This document shows positions 7,640 to 15,086 of a stretch of 64,000 nucleotides of DNA, one piece after another. This DNA comes from Scytonema sp045865695. Its GTDB lineage: Bacteria; Cyanobacteriota; Cyanobacteriia; Cyanobacteriales; Nostocaceae. The notes beneath the pieces were generated by a model. That model saw nothing but the letters and a program-made list of their open reading frames with translations. It was not told the DNA's origin and made no database searches. The position numbers and the translations under genes are program-made. How positions within the stretch are numbered: the first letter of the stretch is position 1; each line of letters starts with the position of its first letter. The DNA is taken from assembly GCF_045865695.1 (NCBI RefSeq), contig NZ_BAACAP010000254.1:133578-197577 (forward strand), in the 5' to 3' direction.

Positions 7640-9154
7640 TTAATTGTTTTGAATAATTTTTTTTATGATTTGTGTTGTTGAACGATTTTCTAGGAATGGT
7701 AATAGTTTGACCACACCACCAAATTGTTGTACTACGGGTGCTTCTGGTAGTGTTTCTATTGTGTAATCACCTCCTTTAACGTAAATATCGGGTTGCACTA
7801 ATCGAATTAGGTTGATGGGCGTGTCTTCATCAAAGGCAATCACACGATCGACACAACCTAGTCCACTTAAAACTTGGATACGATCTTCTAATGAGTTAAT
7901 GGGACGGGTTTCTCCTTTGATACGACGGATGCTGTTGTCTGAATTGACTCCAATTATTAAAATGTCTCCTAATGCTTTGGCACGATTGAGGTAGGAAACG
8001 TGTCCGGCATGAAGAATGTCAAAACAACCATTTGTGAAAACTATTTTGTATCCAGCTTTGCGATAGTTAGTAACAAGGGTGATGAGTTCTTTTTGGGGAT
8101 TGGGGATTGGGGATTGGCGATTGGCGATTGGGAGAGGGGGAGATGTGGGGGATGAGGAAGATAGAAACAGTCGGAGTTCTTCTACAGAACAGGTGGTGGT
8201 TCTTTCATTTTTCACAACTACTGCTGCTGCACTTGTGGCAAACTCTCCGGCTAATGGTGTTGCTGCACCAGCTGCTAGGGCTAGGGTTAAGGCACTCGTA
8301 TAAGTATCTCCTGCACCTGTAGTGCGAGATTGCTTAGTCGGTTGAGTGTGTGTACGGTGTGGTGGGGAATCTTGCTGAAAGATTATTGCACCTTCTGCAT
8401 CTAATGTCACGGCAACTATTTTCGCACCTGTTATATCAAGAAGTTTGTCGCCGTATGGTGCAATTTGTTCTGCACGCGAAATTTTCTCTCGATCTTGGTT
8501 GGGGGTGCAAGGAGGAATTTGCAGTAATTGTGTTGTCTGTTCGTAGTTTGGTTTGACTGCTGTTACGTTAAGATGTCGGTATGCAGTGAGGTTTTTGGAG
8601 TCTACAACTAGAATACGGGGATGTTGCTGTTGTAGTTGCGCGATCGCATCAATGACTTTTGCTGTTAAAATTCCATAACCGTAATCAGAGATAATGACTG
8701 CCTGACATTTTGGAAATATAAGTTGTAGTTTTGCAATTAGTGCTTGTTCTGTATCGCCATCGATAGCTTTTGTTGTTCCTGTATCTATTCTGACTAGTAT
8801 TTGTAATGATGCTATAACTCGTTGCTTGGCAAGTGTTGCTCTACCTGAATGAACGATTAAATCTGTCGTAGAAACACCATGTTTTGAAAGTGCTTTATTT
8901 AACCGCAAACCTTCTGGGTCGTCACCAATGACTGATAAAAATGTCACGCGACCGCCAAGAGTGGTAATATTGACAGCAGTGTTAGCTGCACCACCTGGAA
9001 AGTACGCACGATTATTAACAGTCACAACTGGTGCAGGGGCTTCTGGGCAAAGACGATCGCTAAATCCTTCCAAATAGCCATCAAGCATGGCTTCACCAAT
9101 AACGACGACGTGAAGGTTGGCGATTTTATCCAGCAATACCAACTCAGGCTTCAC
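7640..9154 (-). CDS. hldE: Bifunctional heptose-7-phosphate kinase / heptose-1-phosphate adenylyltransferase
   Basis: Two-domain enzyme of ADP-heptose synthesis. Residues 1-330 form a PfkB-type kinase: GGAANTAVNITTLGG near residues 54-68 and the catalytic loop TTGAGDTYTSALTLALAAG near residues 281-299; it phosphorylates D-glycero-beta-D-manno-heptose 7-phosphate at C1. Residues 365-504 form a cytidylyltransferase-like domain with TNGCFDILHAGHVSYL near residues 375-390 (HAGH = HxGH motif) that would add AMP. The linker (SPTSPPLPIANRQSPIPNPQ) is partly encoded by GGGGATT heptamers at 8094-8134, so the repeat has landed where it is tolerated. Start is a GTG overlapping the gmhB stop by 11 bp, implying translational coupling. 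Confidence 0.93.
   Translation of the reverse strand: MKPELVLLDKIANLHVVVIGEAMLDGYLEGFSDRLCPEAPAPVVTVNNRAYFPGGAANTAVNITTLGGRVTFLSVIGDDPEGLRLNKALSKHGVSTTDLIVHSGRATLAKQRVIASLQILVRIDTGTTKAIDGDTEQALIAKLQLIFPKCQAVIISDYGYGILTAKVIDAIAQLQQQHPRILVVDSKNLTAYRHLNVTAVKPNYEQTTQLLQIPPCTPNQDREKISRAEQIAPYGDKLLDITGAKIVAVTLDAEGAIIFQQDSPPHRTHTQPTKQSRTTGAGDTYTSALTLALAAGAATPLAGEFATSAAAVVVKNERTTTCSVEELRLFLSSSSPTSPPLPIANRQSPIPNPQKELITLVTNYRKAGYKIVFTNGCFDILHAGHVSYLNRAKALGDILIIGVNSDNSIRRIKGETRPINSLEDRIQVLSGLGCVDRVIAFDEDTPINLIRLVQPDIYVKGGDYTIETLPEAPVVQQFGGVVKLLPFLENRSTTQIIKKIIQNN
8094..8134. repeat. GGGGATT heptamers in the hldE interdomain linker
   Basis: TTGGGGATTGGGGATTGGCG-type repeats read in frame within hldE, exactly between the kinase and nucleotidyltransferase domains. 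Confidence 0.8.
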
Positions 9155-9758
9155 GAATCACCTCCACCAGTGCCGATTGTTCCCTACATTCAGAATGACT
9201 ATCCACAGAGAAAATCACTTGTGCTGCTGTTGCAAGGTCACTGACAATGAAATCTGGAGTTCGCAAGGGAGACAACTCCCATTCTGTCTCATTTCCATTG
9301 TTAATTAATATCGTTTTACAACCCGCATGGTGTCCGGCTTCCACATCATTGAGGATGTCACCAATAAACCAGGATGAGTGTAAATCGATATTGCGATCGC
9401 TCGCAGCACGTAATAATAAACCAGGTGCGGGCTTGCGACAATCACAAGCTATGGCATATTCTGAAACCACTCCATCCGGGTGATGAGGACAATAGTAAAA
9501 GCCCGACAAATTAATACCAGCCTCACCAAGAAGGTTACGCAAATGTTCCTCCACACCCACAAGAGCAGATTCTTGAAAATACCCGCGTGCCACACCCGAC
9601 TGATTGCTAATGACAATCAACTCATACCCTAACCTTTCGAGAAGCAGTAGCCCCTCAATTGCACCTGTCGTTAGTTTAATATGCTTCGGGTCAACATTAT
9701 AAGGTACATCCTCAATAAGAGTTCCGTCCTTATCCAAAAACACTGTTTTCTTGGGCAT
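9144..9758 (-). CDS. gmhB: D-glycero-beta-D-manno-heptose 1,7-bisphosphate 7-phosphatase
   Basis: HAD-superfamily IIIA phosphatase removing the C7 phosphate in ADP-heptose synthesis. Motif I is FLDKDGTLIED near residues 6-16 (nucleophile and acid/base Asp), motif II is VISNQSGVARG near residues 48-58, and the family's structural zinc site appears as YCPHHPDG with a later CDCRKP. Motif IV is FIGDILNDVEAG. Length, 204 residues, fits. A longer frame begins at 9779 with MTSDQSS, encoded by ACTGGTC repeats, so the ATG at 9758 (MPKKTVFLDKDG) is preferred. It overlaps hldE and is surrounded by the other heptose genes, which supports the assignment over histidinol phosphatase. Confidence 0.9.
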   Translation of the reverse strand: MPKKTVFLDKDGTLIEDVPYNVDPKHIKLTTGAIEGLLLLERLGYELIVISNQSGVARGYFQESALVGVEEHLRNLLGEAGINLSGFYYCPHHPDGVVSEYAIACDCRKPAPGLLLRAASDRNIDLHSSWFIGDILNDVEAGHHAGCKTILINNGNETEWELSPLRTPDFIVSDLATAAQVIFSVDSHSECREQSALVEVIREA

Positions 9759-9763
9759 AGAGG

Positions 9764-9809
9764 ATTGGTCACTGGTCACTGGTCACTGGTCACTGGTCAC
9801 TGGTCACTG
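9764..9809. repeat. Tandem ACTGGTC heptanucleotide array
   Basis: About six units between the SDR stop and the gmhB start. It could encode an N-terminal MTSDQ extension of GmhB if an upstream ATG is used. Confidence 0.85.
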
Positions 9810-10535
9810 TTACGGCCAAGAACTTTCAGCCATTGGCAGAACCATCATTTCTGGAATAACAGTCCCCTCTGGAGTGGACAGCAAGAACCGAATAGTAGCA
9901 GCAACATTCTTGGGATTTTGTAATTTACTGACATCTATATCGGGGAATCGATCTAGTAAAAATGGCGTTTCCATTCCACCTGCAACCAAAGCTGTTACCT
10001 TAACATTGTAAGGACGAGCCTCTACGTGCAAAGCATGACTGAAACCTAAAAGCCCCCATTTACTTGCATGGTATGCTGAGGCGTTAGGCCAAGCACGCTT
10101 TGCTGCAGTGGAGGAAATATTAATAATGTGACCGCTTCCTTGTTCTTTCATAACTGGTAACGCGAACTTTGACATAATGAAAGGAGCGCGTAAGTTAACT
10201 GCAAGAATCCTATCCCAATCCTTGATAGAAAGTTCTTCTATTGAAACGGTGACATCTGTGCCTGCATTGTTAATTAAAGCATCTAAACGTCCGTATTGAG
10301 AAACAATCTTGTGAATTGTAGTCTCTACTTGTTCCTCATTGGTGACATCTAGTATTAACGGTTGTGCTTGAAAGCCATTTGCTTGAATTTCCCCACTGAC
10401 TTTATTTACTAGGTCATCTCGAATATCAGCAACGACAACACTCGCACCTGCTGAAGATAATGTCTGACAGGTGGCTTCTCCAAGTCCGCGTCCACCTCCT
10501 GTCACTAAAACAACTTTGCCTTGTAGTTCTTGCAT
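9810..10535 (-). CDS. Short-chain dehydrogenase/reductase (classical SDR)
   Basis: NAD(P)-dependent oxidoreductase of the classical SDR type, 241 residues. The cofactor loop is VLVTGGGRGLGEA near residues 8-20, the structural NNAGT near residues 90-94, catalytic Ser in INISSTAAK near residues 138-146, and YHASK (Tyr, Lys) near residues 154-158. Its size and motifs make it different from HldD, which is an extended SDR, so it should not be taken for the missing epimerase. It is 12 bp from the GT4-GmhA fusion gene and in the same direction, so it may modify a sugar or acceptor in this pathway. Ribosome-binding site GGAGT precedes the ATG. Confidence 0.82.
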   Translation of the reverse strand: MQELQGKVVLVTGGGRGLGEATCQTLSSAGASVVVADIRDDLVNKVSGEIQANGFQAQPLILDVTNEEQVETTIHKIVSQYGRLDALINNAGTDVTVSIEELSIKDWDRILAVNLRAPFIMSKFALPVMKEQGSGHIINISSTAAKRAWPNASAYHASKWGLLGFSHALHVEARPYNVKVTALVAGGMETPFLLDRFPDIDVSKLQNPKNVAATIRFLLSTPEGTVIPEMMVLPMAESSWP

Positions 10536-10547
10536 AGTTCTGACTCC

Positions 10548-12482
10548 TTAAATTGTCAAAGCTTTGTGATTTACGAGATGTGATTCAGTATTGGAAATTC
10601 GGCATTGAGGATTCACGTTTTCTCCTGTTGCTAGTCCCCTACTTTCGACTAACTCACATAAAATATGGAGAATAATGTGTTGTACTTCTTGGATACGTTG
10701 AGTATCAGTTGCAGGTACAACAACTGCTGAATCTGCTAGCGCTAATAATTCCCCACCATCGCCGCCTAAAAGAGCAATTGTATTGATGGGAAGATGACGG
10801 GCAGTTTTGAATGCTTCAATGATATTACGCGATCGCCCACTCGTACTAATACCGAGTAATAAATCTCCTGGTTGAGCAAATGCTTCTACCTGTCTAGCAA
10901 AAACCTGCTCGTATCCAACATCATTAGCCCAAGCTGTTAAAAAAGCTGTATCTGCTGTCAGAGCCATGACTGGCAATCCCGACCGTTTAGAGCAACGTAA
11001 TTTACCCACAAACTCTGCAGCAAAGTGCTGAGCATCTGCTGCACTTCCTCCATTACCGCACACTAGTACTTTACCACCTAACGAAAAGCAAGAAAAGAGA
11101 AGTTCTGCAGCTTCTTGAATAGCAGCTTTCAAAGTGTGCCTAGATTTCTCCATGACTGCAATTGCTGCTGTAAAAGTTTCATCAATGAGGGAAGCTGAGG
11201 AAGAAGGTTCAGGGGAAGAAAGAATTGTCCTTTGCTTGTGACGAAGAACTTTTTCGTATAAGGAGGCGATGGAGTTTGTCACCTTTGTCCAAGTGAAGTG
11301 GCGATTGACGCGCTCTATCCCTTGCTCGCCCAAACGGTCTCGTATTTCAGGATTTTTGAGCAAATAAGCGATTTTATCTGCAATTGTATCTGGATTATTT
11401 GGCGGTACGAGATACCCTGTTTCAGAGTCTTTAACTGTGAACTTAATTCCTCCAACGTTAGAGCCAATGACAGGAGTTCCGCAAGCCATGGCTTCTAAGG
11501 GTGTAATGCCAAATGGTTCATACCAAGGTGTTGTGACAAATACATCAGATGCACAATAATAATATTTGATGATTTCGCGACTCCGACGCCCAACAAATGT
11601 GACTTGCGACTCAACACCTTCTTCCAAAGCAACAGCTTGCAACCGATGAATTTCTGGTGTGCTAAGAGGATCTGGTTCTTCTGACTCACCTCCTACAATC
11701 AACAGTCTTGCGGGAATTTGATACTGCTGCAAAATACGTCCAAAAGCTCGAATGACTGTATCTACTCCTTTACGAGGAACTAAACGTCCTAACTGAAGAA
11801 TGAGATTTTCATTGAGGGGTAAACCTAGCTTTTCGCGAGCCGTGATTTTATCGATTTGCCAAAACTCGGCGGCGTCAAAACCACAAGGAATAATAGTTAT
11901 ATTCTCTTTTTTGGCACAGTAAAGTTTTCTCAAGTCTTCTTCATCCTGGGGACACTCAGCAATGATATGGTCAGCTTCTCTAACAATACGGTCTTCAATG
12001 GTAAAGCGATCGTCAGGAAATTCGTCTGCATCACCTTGCCAAAAACGGCGGACTCGGCCTAGTGCATGGAAAGTGACAATAAAAGGAATCGCCAAAATTC
12101 GCTTAATTTCTGCCGCTACCAATGCTGACATCCAAAAGTTAGCGTGTATTAAATCGTACTTGTATTTGTTTGCGTAAGAGGTCTTCTGACAAAAATTTAA
12201 AACATATGTTGTAAATTCCTCCATATACGGCAACATATCTTCTTTTCGCACGTATACAGCAGGACCTGCAGGAACATTAATAATCCGAACACCATTCATC
12301 CATTCTATAATTTCTGGGAGTTCGTCACTGTCCCTTCTGGTAAAAACATCTACTTTATAACCTAATGTAGCTAAATGTTTAGCTATCTGTCCTACATACA
12401 CATTTTGACCACCGCTATCTGCACCTCCAAAAGAACCAAGAGGTGAAGCATGTTCGCTAATTAAGGCAATGGATTTAGTCAT
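10548..12482 (-). CDS. Fused glycosyltransferase family 4 and GmhA-type phosphoheptose isomerase
   Basis: A two-domain protein of 644 residues. Residues 1 to about 420 are a GT4 enzyme: SFGGADSGGQNVYVGQIAKH near residues 16-35, GRLVPRKGVDTVIRAF near 238-253, and PWYEPFGITPLEAMACGTPV (E-x7-E). Residues from about 440 to 620 are a SIS domain with GNGGSAADAQHFAAEFVGK (GmhA substrate loop and catalytic Glu), GISTSGRSRNII and RIQEVQHIILH (catalytic His), which would isomerise sedoheptulose-7-phosphate. Start ATG 12482 is chosen because the 31 preceding codons are GGGGATT-type repeat. It lies with hldE and gmhB on one strand. The fusion couples precursor synthesis and glycosyl transfer in one chain; the GT donor is unknown. 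Confidence 0.88.
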   Translation of the reverse strand: MTKSIALISEHASPLGSFGGADSGGQNVYVGQIAKHLATLGYKVDVFTRRDSDELPEIIEWMNGVRIINVPAGPAVYVRKEDMLPYMEEFTTYVLNFCQKTSYANKYKYDLIHANFWMSALVAAEIKRILAIPFIVTFHALGRVRRFWQGDADEFPDDRFTIEDRIVREADHIIAECPQDEEDLRKLYCAKKENITIIPCGFDAAEFWQIDKITAREKLGLPLNENLILQLGRLVPRKGVDTVIRAFGRILQQYQIPARLLIVGGESEEPDPLSTPEIHRLQAVALEEGVESQVTFVGRRSREIIKYYYCASDVFVTTPWYEPFGITPLEAMACGTPVIGSNVGGIKFTVKDSETGYLVPPNNPDTIADKIAYLLKNPEIRDRLGEQGIERVNRHFTWTKVTNSIASLYEKVLRHKQRTILSSPEPSSSASLIDETFTAAIAVMEKSRHTLKAAIQEAAELLFSCFSLGGKVLVCGNGGSAADAQHFAAEFVGKLRCSKRSGLPVMALTADTAFLTAWANDVGYEQVFARQVEAFAQPGDLLLGISTSGRSRNIIEAFKTARHLPINTIALLGGDGGELLALADSAVVVPATDTQRIQEVQHIILHILCELVESRGLATGENVNPQCRISNTESHLVNHKALTI

Positions 12483-12546
12483 TGGGGATTGGGGATTGGG
12501 GAACTCGGGGCCCCCTTTGGGGATAAGGGGCAATGGGGATTGGGCA
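12481..12546. repeat. GGGGATT leader repeat with GGGGCCCCC core
   Basis: GGGGATT units flank a core reading CTCGGGGCCCCCTTTGGGGA. An inverted, closely related copy is at 60275-60341, where it also lies directly before a start codon (MlaF-like gene). Both copies are open in frame with the gene they precede. Confidence 0.8.
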
Positions 12547-12555
12547 TTGAGCATT

Positions 12556-12613
12556 AGTAACTGGTCACTGGTCACTGGTCACTGATTACTGATTACTGGT
12601 AACTGGTCACTGA
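12556..12613. repeat. ACTGGTC/ACTGATT heptamer array
   Basis: Mixed ACTGGTC and ACTGATT units. The array supplies the last residues (VSDQLPVISNQ) and stop of the upstream GT4 gene. Confidence 0.8.
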
Positions 12614-13538
12614 CTAATTTAAAAACTTTGTCCCAATCCTGGGTAAATCGCTTGATATTAAAGCGTTTTTGTGCAGTTTCTCTTGCTCCTTGACTTAGTT
12701 TTTGTGCCTGTGTTCTATTATTTAAAAGTTGTTTCATTTGAAGAATTAGCTGGTCTATATCAGTATTGATATAACCAGAAACTCCGTTTTCTACAACTGT
12801 TGTCATTTCTGTTGTTGCTAACCCAATAATTGGCAATCCTACCATCATTGCTTCGCATACAGCAAGCCCTAAACTGGTGTAGCGAATGGGATTGAAGAAG
12901 AAGCGGTATTGTGAAGCAAATGCTGGTAGTTGATGGTGTGGTATTTCACCAAGTCCCCCTAGTTTTTCTGCACCCATACCAACTAAATCTAGAGGAATTT
13001 CTTGACGGACTCGTTCAAAAATATCGACACCCAAACGACGACCTCGCGATCGCAATCCGTTGACAACAACTAGTCCCCGTTCTAGTTCGCCCGTATAATA
13101 GATACCATCTGGTATGGTTACACCATGTTCAATAACATAAGTAGGTGTTTGACCGCTATCCCACATCAGTTGGTTAAAGTGAGTGACGTGAACGAGTAAA
13201 ACATTTGGATCGTTCACAATATGACGAGTATCTGTTGGGTGTTCCCGTGGGGGATCGTGTTCCAAATAAATTTTTGGAAGTTGTCGTTGTGACTCGGAGA
13301 GAATTTCGTACTGGTCTTCTAGGTAGTTTTTGCGTGACTGAAATAAAATACAGTCTACTTGAAGATTTTTTACCTCTGAAGCGGGAATGTCACGAACATT
13401 ATCTGACCAAGGTAAGCCACCCAAACGACCTCCATATCCTTCTGGTCGTTCGGGTTTAACAGGCAAATAAAATTCGTGCGGACTTTGAGTTAGGTAATAC
13501 AGATAACTACCATGGATGTGCCAAGTTAAAATACGCAT
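12579..13538 (-). CDS. Glycosyltransferase family 4
   Basis: Predicted GT-B glycosyltransferase, 319 residues, somewhat short for GT4. It starts MRILTWHIHGSYLYYLTQSP, and the C-terminal half has FFNPIRYTSLGLAVCEAMMVGLP-type sequence near residues 213-235 with a Glu of the E-x7-E motif, followed by IGLATTEMTTVVENGVSG. The last ten residues come from heptamer repeats. A central HDPPREHPTDTRH segment is typical of a cyanobacterial/bacterial subgroup of unknown donor. It precedes the GT4-GmhA fusion on the same strand. Confidence 0.8.
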   Translation of the reverse strand: MRILTWHIHGSYLYYLTQSPHEFYLPVKPERPEGYGGRLGGLPWSDNVRDIPASEVKNLQVDCILFQSRKNYLEDQYEILSESQRQLPKIYLEHDPPREHPTDTRHIVNDPNVLLVHVTHFNQLMWDSGQTPTYVIEHGVTIPDGIYYTGELERGLVVVNGLRSRGRRLGVDIFERVRQEIPLDLVGMGAEKLGGLGEIPHHQLPAFASQYRFFFNPIRYTSLGLAVCEAMMVGLPIIGLATTEMTTVVENGVSGYINTDIDQLILQMKQLLNNRTQAQKLSQGARETAQKRFNIKRFTQDWDKVFKLVSDQLPVISNQ

Positions 13539-13540
13539 AA

Positions 13541-13584
13541 TAAATTATGAATTATGAATTATGAGTTATGAATTATGAATTATT
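13541..13584. repeat. Tandem AATTATG array
   Basis: Six AATTATGA-like units between a GT4 start and the end of a truncated GT9 gene. Similar units form an inverted repeat at 63200-63268. Confidence 0.8.
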
Positions 13585-13979
13585 TATTGAGAAAGAAGGC
13601 TACCACCAAACTCTTGCGATCGCCCAATACGTATTGGAATTCCTGCTAAATAGCAAATATAAGCTAAAGAATATGGTGATTCTCCCGGCTCTGTACAAAT
13701 GATAGCTGCATCAAAACCGCGCTGGCAAAGTTTATAAATCAGAGCTAATTCATGTTCGGGATTAACAAACTTTGTGCCAATTTCTTCATGAACAAATACC
13801 TCATCTACCCAAGATGAATATGAATTAATTTTGTGTGAAGACCCTATCAAAACGATAAATGCATTGGGCTGTAATTGACGCAATTTTTCTAGTGTCGGAA
13901 GAATTTGTGTCTGGCTGCAATCGCTCCCACTTTGTATAACAAGAATATTCTGCACGTTCTGCCAATTATCTAGTAGCAT
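13584..13979 (-). pseudogene. Truncated GT9-like protein (N-terminal half only)
   Basis: The 131 residues match only the first domain of the neighbouring GT9 proteins. Late landmarks are clear: YICYLAGIPIRIGRSQEFGG near residues 107-126 parallels CYLAGIPIRIGESKEVGN in the GT9 at 3083-4267. The usual N-terminal RLDNIGDV loop is replaced by QSGSDCSQTQ, and the donor-binding half (NDTG..H..A) is missing; the frame stops soon after GGSLLSQ and runs into an AATTATG repeat. It overlaps the next GT9 gene by 14 bp. It is probably a decayed duplicate, though a stable one-domain protein cannot be excluded. Confidence 0.65.
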
Positions 13980-15042
13980 TTAAGACTTCCTTTGGCAAAA
14001 GTTCGTCTATGTGAGCCATGACCGTATCCAAAGTAGGATGTGGGGAGTGGAAAGTAGAAGACAAGGGGGACGCTATAACAACACGATGGCGATCGCGATT
14101 GAGTGGAGCCCAACGATTTGGATCTGAGTTAGAGAAAATGACAACGCTCTTAACTTGCAAAGCAGCTGCCAAATGAGAGACGCCTGTATCATTGCACACT
14201 AATAAAGCTGCTTGACTTAAAAGATCTGCCATTGCACCCAAGCTAGTTTGACCTGCCAAATCAATTGGTTTGGTCTGCATCATCTCTGCAATTGACTGTG
14301 TTAAACTCGCTTCTGGAGCCGTACCAGTTAATACAACCTGAAAACCACGAGCAGCAATAGCATCGGCAATAGCCGCAAACAACTCTTTTGACCAGCATTT
14401 TTCTGGTACGCTTGCACCGGGATGGATACAGACATAGTGACCTTTCTTCAGGGCTTGGGTAGCCTCTATTTGCTGTAAAGCTAAAAAATCTTCTTGCCAT
14501 AGAGGAAACTCTAAGTTGTCTCCTTGCAATGGAATTCCCAAATATTCCATTAAGTGTAAATGACGCCATACCTCTGGTCGGTCTGTAGGGTAAGGCAAAA
14601 AATAATTTGGGTCTGGACAGTATTGTCCGGGTTGGTAAAAACCAGCATTAACGCGAGCACCCAGCAAGACTGTGAAGGAATTGCTAACAATACCGCTACC
14701 ATGCATCTGCAATGCCAAGTCAAAACGTTGTTGCTGGACGTTAGCAAAAAACTGCGGTATTTTATGAATTGGTGGTGCAATTTCTGGAATTCCAGGATAA
14801 CCGGGAAATTCCAGAAAATCATCTAAGTAATGACTGAACCGCTCTACGAAGCTTCGCGCCCATAGAAGACCAATTAAGGTAATTTTGGCTTGTGGGAAAG
14901 CAAATCTTATTGCTCTCATGGCTGGTACAGCACATAGTAGATCGCCTAAACCAGGAAGCGATCGCATGATGGCTATTCTAGCAATGGGTAAATGCTTGCT
15001 AAGTCGATTTTCTTGTAACACGCATATAGTATCTGTTCGCAT
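13966..15042 (-). CDS. Glycosyltransferase family 9 (heptosyltransferase-like)
   Basis: Fourth complete GT9 protein. IAIMRSLPGLGDLLCAVPAM near residues 23-42 and VCNDTGVSHLAAALQVKSVV near residues 279-298 are the two family signatures; HPGASVPEKCW near residues 203-213 is the conserved loop before the donor site. An upstream TTG at 15048 is possible; ATG 15042 is chosen. It is the first gene of the leftward sugar cluster and its stop overlaps the truncated GT9 gene. The region upstream is occupied by a TnpB gene, so the cluster's promoter probably lies in the short gap 15043-15086 or within the inserted element. Confidence 0.85.
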   Translation of the reverse strand: MRTDTICVLQENRLSKHLPIARIAIMRSLPGLGDLLCAVPAMRAIRFAFPQAKITLIGLLWARSFVERFSHYLDDFLEFPGYPGIPEIAPPIHKIPQFFANVQQQRFDLALQMHGSGIVSNSFTVLLGARVNAGFYQPGQYCPDPNYFLPYPTDRPEVWRHLHLMEYLGIPLQGDNLEFPLWQEDFLALQQIEATQALKKGHYVCIHPGASVPEKCWSKELFAAIADAIAARGFQVVLTGTAPEASLTQSIAEMMQTKPIDLAGQTSLGAMADLLSQAALLVCNDTGVSHLAAALQVKSVVIFSNSDPNRWAPLNRDRHRVVIASPLSSTFHSPHPTLDTVMAHIDELLPKEVLNATR

Positions 15043-15086
15043 AGTCAAATCTCTTCAAATATGATTAACTATCTACTAAGTTTGAG

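Noticed and set aside
8079..8322. Plus-strand frames over the hldE linker
   Set aside because: They are translations of GGGGATT repeats antisense to hldE.
9810..10535. SDR as the missing HldD epimerase
   Set aside because: It is a 241-residue classical SDR with YHASK; HldD is an extended SDR of about 310 residues with a different C-terminal domain.
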